DNA from: Candidatus Aenigmatarchaeota archaeon
GTDB lineage: Archaea; Aenigmatarchaeota; Aenigmatarchaeia; QMZS01
Direction of reading: 5' to 3'
Assembly: GCA_003663355.1 (NCBI GenBank)
Contig: QMZV01000012.1
Span: 1-16,138, forward strand
DNA length: 16,138 bases
The number at the start of each line of letters is the position of its first letter. Position 1 is the stretch's first letter. A program made the position numbers and the translations under genes. The notes below the pieces were generated by a model. The model was not told where the DNA came from. It ran no database searches and saw only the letters and a program-made list of their open reading frames with translations. Positions 15,001 to 16,138 of the stretch are shown piece after piece.

Positions 15001-15682
15001 AGGTTTAGTTCTTGTTCACAACACAGATTCTACGATGTTAGTTGGTGAAAAAGAGAAAGTAAAAAAATTCCTTGAAGAAATTAACAAAGAACTGCCAAAA
15101 ATAATGGAATTAGAGTATGAAGGTTTCTATAAAAGAGGAATTTTTGTTGGCGGAGCTGAAAGAGGCACTAAAAAAAGATATGCTTTAATTGATGAGAAAG
15201 GTAATATAGAAATCAAAGGTTTTGAATTTGTAAGAGGAGATTGGAGCGATATTGCAAAAGAAACTCAAGAAAAAGTTTTAGAATTTGTCTTAAACAACAA
15301 AAAAGAAGAAGCTATTCAATTTGTCAAAGAAATTATAAAAAAGATTAAAAAAGGAAATATAGAAAAAGAAAAATTAATTATAAGCAGGCAGTTGACAAAA
15401 AAACTTAAGGAATATGGTACAATTGCACCTCATGTGAAGGTTGCGAGAGATTTAGAAAAAACAGGAATTAAAATTAATAGGGGAACAATTATTCAATATA
15501 TTATAACAAAGGATGGAAAAACAATTTCTGAGAAAGCAAAATGGTATGAAGAAGCAAAAAACTATGATGCTGATTATTACATAAACAATCAAGTTATTCC
15601 TGCCGCACTTAGAATTCTTAGAGTTCTTGGATACAGTAAAAATGATCTTTATGTTGGGCAAAGCAGTTTAATTGGGTTTTAA
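12071..15682 (+). CDS. polB: Family B DNA polymerase with an in-frame intein
   Basis: A replicative/repair DNA polymerase with 3'-5' exonuclease. The precursor is 1203 residues; removing the 436-residue intein leaves 767, typical for archaeal PolB. The exonuclease motifs are intact: FDIEIY (D165, E167), YNGDNFD (D236) and YNLQDC (Y330, D334). The polymerase motifs are intact: motif A DFKSLYPSI (D424), motif B K496-LLANSTYG, and motif C YGD|TDS, split by the intein between D548 and T985. The thumb motif KKRY follows the intein. The host protein matches Pfu/KOD-type enzymes throughout. The ATG at 12071 has no Shine-Dalgarno; Met5 (12083) is an alternative. It is divergent from a small gene, and its promoter has been duplicated upstream. 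Activity requires splicing of the intein. Confidence 0.96.
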   Translation: MDKIMFYPLYADYEILNKKPIIKIFGRNEKGEKIVFEDKNFEPYFYAIPEQDKIEEIKKRIENLVVKHNEEKIKIKRVEIVERIEINKKLKVLKIFCYLPRDVSLLKEEVRHTKGVLHKREYDIPFAKRYCIDKQISFLSPYKIENNELKKQEGKLYNPNVAAFDIEIYKPSFDAKENKIICIGIYSRDKKIVFTWKPSNLKEAVVLKDEKEMIKKFFESIDEFDILLSYNGDNFDLPFLKIRAEELKLQHPVVLSRRGANFKNCLHVDLYNIVSKHLSAEIKTKSFKLDEVAKFFIGEGKDELKLYENNLGKDIWDSGDIKKIDEILNYNLQDCKITYLVGEKVLPLEYRFSNLIGLDLYDVTRSGFSQLVENYLIKESVRKGILINNKPTDKELEKRREQTYIGGYVHEPKPGIYEGIHVLDFKSLYPSILVSHNISPDTLDENGELEVKINGKVNKFTQKRKGFIVDIVDNLIKKRMEIKKKQGKGVNEKALKLLANSTYGYLGFFAARWYCLECAESITALGRKYIKETIEKAEKSGFKVVYGDSLDYSRRIIVKDNEGKIKIIKIGELAELNWNNYKTLTFDLKTQKVNFSKIKRVIRKPYDYKEKGKLVKITTTRGQTIVTPQHSLYKYENGKIILTDSSKLKEGDFLISLSKIPANQKFKVNSIIDIAKLNYRSELYGYKDNLVISKEGICPYCKKRYKWLREHVYSKHKDKKISIDKIKDEYKYIGFKYGRTGRIPRFWKIDEDLAWIIGYYCGDGSATIGRKSMLSFGSSNKKYIIKVKKFFDRILNKNLKIIESIDKRTGNKMYYYRVQNKTLVALFVEGFGMGKGCNNKKVPDIILNGDEKLKKSFLKGYFDSDGSNEKDWGRGYKSNYFRFTTNSKDLAIGVHLLLKSINFGKNSFGRKINTVAWGYRKDKPKISNLRLTASKNKKYEFEDFSLAKVNKIELVKPTKNFVYDIEVEKYHNFADAEGLVLVHNTDSTMLVGEKEKVKKFLEEINKELPKIMELEYEGFYKRGIFVGGAERGTKKRYALIDEKGNIEIKGFEFVRGDWSDIAKETQEKVLEFVLNNKKEEAIQFVKEIIKKIKKGNIEKEKLIISRQLTKKLKEYGTIAPHVKVARDLEKTGIKINRGTIIQYIITKDGKTISEKAKWYEEAKNYDADYYINNQVIPAALRILRVLGYSKNDLYVGQSSLIGF
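13715..15022 (+). mobile_element. PolB intein (pol-c site) with LAGLIDADG homing endonuclease
   Basis: A 436-residue intein, precursor residues 549-984. It is inserted inside the catalytic YGDTDS motif, the pol-c site used by several archaeal PolB inteins. Splicing features present are Ser1 (SLDYSRR), the block B T-P-Q-H (627-630), the C-terminal VYDIEVEKYHNFADAEGLV region, terminal His983-Asn984, and Thr985 as +1 nucleophile. The endonuclease has both dodecapeptide motifs: LAWIIGYYCGDG (753-764, acidic D763) and SFLKGYFDSDG (856-866, D865). Both acidic residues are retained, so it may still be active in homing. A zinc-finger-like insert lies between block B and the first dodecapeptide. The host reading frame is intact across both junctions. 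Confidence 0.95.
14162..14218 (+). other. C2H2-like zinc finger inside the intein
   Basis: Precursor residues 698-716 read C-x2-C-x9-H-x4-H (C698, C701, H711, H716) with aromatic and leucine residues between. It lies between the splicing domain and the homing endonuclease. Inferred role: extra DNA contact or structural zinc site for the endonuclease. The spacing is close to, but shorter than, classical C2H2 fingers. Confidence 0.7.
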
Positions 15683-15705
15683 TTCACCACTAAATAATAT
15701 TATAA

Positions 15706-15725
15706 TAGTAATACATAGTAATACA
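15706..15725 (+). repeat. Perfect tandem 10-bp repeat upstream of glmS
   Basis: TAGTAATACA occurs twice back to back (15706-15715, 15716-15725), ending 5 bp before the glmS TATA-like box. The 10-bp period places both copies on one face of the helix, as expected for cooperative regulator binding. Function inferred. Confidence 0.55.
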
Positions 15726-15730
15726 AAATT

Positions 15731-15747
15731 ATTTAAAGCTTTATTTA
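15731..15747 (+). promoter_or_regulatory. glmS promoter box
   Basis: ATTTAAAG followed by CTTTATTTA differs at one of 17 positions from the box before the gene at 3766. Its centre is about 25 bp before the glmS ATG, the distance expected for a leaderless archaeal message. Confidence 0.6.
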
Positions 15748-15758
15748 ATTGATTAAAT

Positions 15759-16138
15759 ATGTGCGGAATATTTGGATATATCGGAAATAATAACGCTATT
15801 CCGATATTAAAAAAAGGTTTGAAAAAACTGAATTACAGGGGTTATGATTCCTGGGGTTTTGGTTTAAAAATAAGGGATAAAATTGAAATTATAAAGGATG
15901 TTGGAGATTTTGAGAAAGTTAAAGAATTCCCTGATATTAAAAGCAATTGTGGAGTCGGGCATTCCAGGTGGGCAACAACAGGCAAAGTTTCAAAAGAGAA
16001 TGCACATCCGCATGCAAATGAAAATAGTGAAATAGTGGTTGTGCATAATGGAATAATAGAAAATTTCCAGGAATTGAAAAATAGTTTATTAAGTAGAGGG
16101 CATAAATTTAAATCAGAAACAGATACGGAGATAATCTG
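15759..16138 (+). CDS. glmS: Glucosamine-fructose-6-phosphate aminotransferase, N-terminal part
   Basis: This enzyme makes glucosamine-6-phosphate from fructose-6-phosphate and glutamine, the entry to UDP-N-acetylhexosamines for envelope and glycoprotein sugars. The first 126 residues are visible and the gene continues off the right edge. They are the class II glutamine amidotransferase domain: nucleophile Cys2 in MCGIFGYIG, LNYRGYDSWG, GHSRWATTGKVSKENAHPH, VVHNGIIENF and SETDTEII. The Trp in YRGYDSWG replaces the more usual small residue and is a mild variant. The two sugar isomerase domains are not in the window, so a different class II amidotransferase is possible but unlikely given the motif set. 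Start fixed by Cys2. The upstream gap carries the shared promoter box and a tandem 10-bp repeat. Confidence 0.93.
   Translation, partial: MCGIFGYIGNNNAIPILKKGLKKLNYRGYDSWGFGLKIRDKIEIIKDVGDFEKVKEFPDIKSNCGVGHSRWATTGKVSKENAHPHANENSEIVVVHNGIIENFQELKNSLLSRGHKFKSETDTEII

Overview
The window comes from an AT-rich archaeal chromosome. The marker genes are archaeal: translation initiation factor aIF2 gamma, type II methionine aminopeptidase, archaeal-type glutamyl-tRNA synthetase, and a family B DNA polymerase with the archaeal motif set. Most genes have no Shine-Dalgarno sequence, have A/T-rich TATA-like boxes shortly before the start codon, and sit only 1-2 bases from co-oriented neighbours. The composition and the small, simply organised genes suggest a DPANN-type archaeon (Woesearchaeota/Pacearchaeota-like). 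That placement is inference; no rRNA is present to confirm it.

Layout. 1-502 (-): a winged-helix plus nucleotidyltransferase protein that runs off the left edge. 573-1730 (-): aIF2 gamma. Only 22 bp away a divergent three-gene operon begins (1753-3678, +): a small membrane exporter-like protein, methionine aminopeptidase, and an unrecognised predicted beta-solenoid protein. A separate promoter drives a multi-winged-helix protein (3766-4992, +). A 7-bp hairpin fills the convergent gap before gltX (5040-6716, -). gltX lies downstream of a 584-residue fusion of an MtrA-like (corrinoid methyltransferase subunit A) domain to a thymidylate-synthase-like domain (6756-8510, -). Divergent from that is a secreted subtilisin-family protease with two C-terminal DUF5667-like helical repeats (8701-10959, +).

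10960-12070 is a rearranged region. It holds a G/C-richer island with inverted repeats, a one-base-frameshifted small gene (11102-11430, -), and a related intact small gene (11540-12004, -). A 66-bp block is duplicated (11427-11492 and 12001-12066) and the first copy is joined to a fossil of the 5' end of the polymerase gene. The intact polymerase gene follows (12071-15682, +). It is interrupted exactly in the catalytic YGDTDS motif by a 436-residue intein (13715-15022) that has both LAGLIDADG motifs and an unusual inserted C2H2-like zinc finger. The window ends inside glmS (15759 onward, +), whose promoter is preceded by a perfect tandem 10-bp repeat.

Functionally the genes cover core information processing (initiation, N-terminal Met removal, tRNA charging, replication), nucleotide and amino-sugar synthesis, and envelope or secreted proteolysis. 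The least ordinary items are the MtrA-TS fusion, the zinc-finger intein, the mosaic duplication upstream of polB, and the solenoid gene in the methionine aminopeptidase operon. No rRNA, tRNA, CRISPR array or insertion sequence was seen. No stretch longer than about 300 bp lacks a gene or gene remnant.
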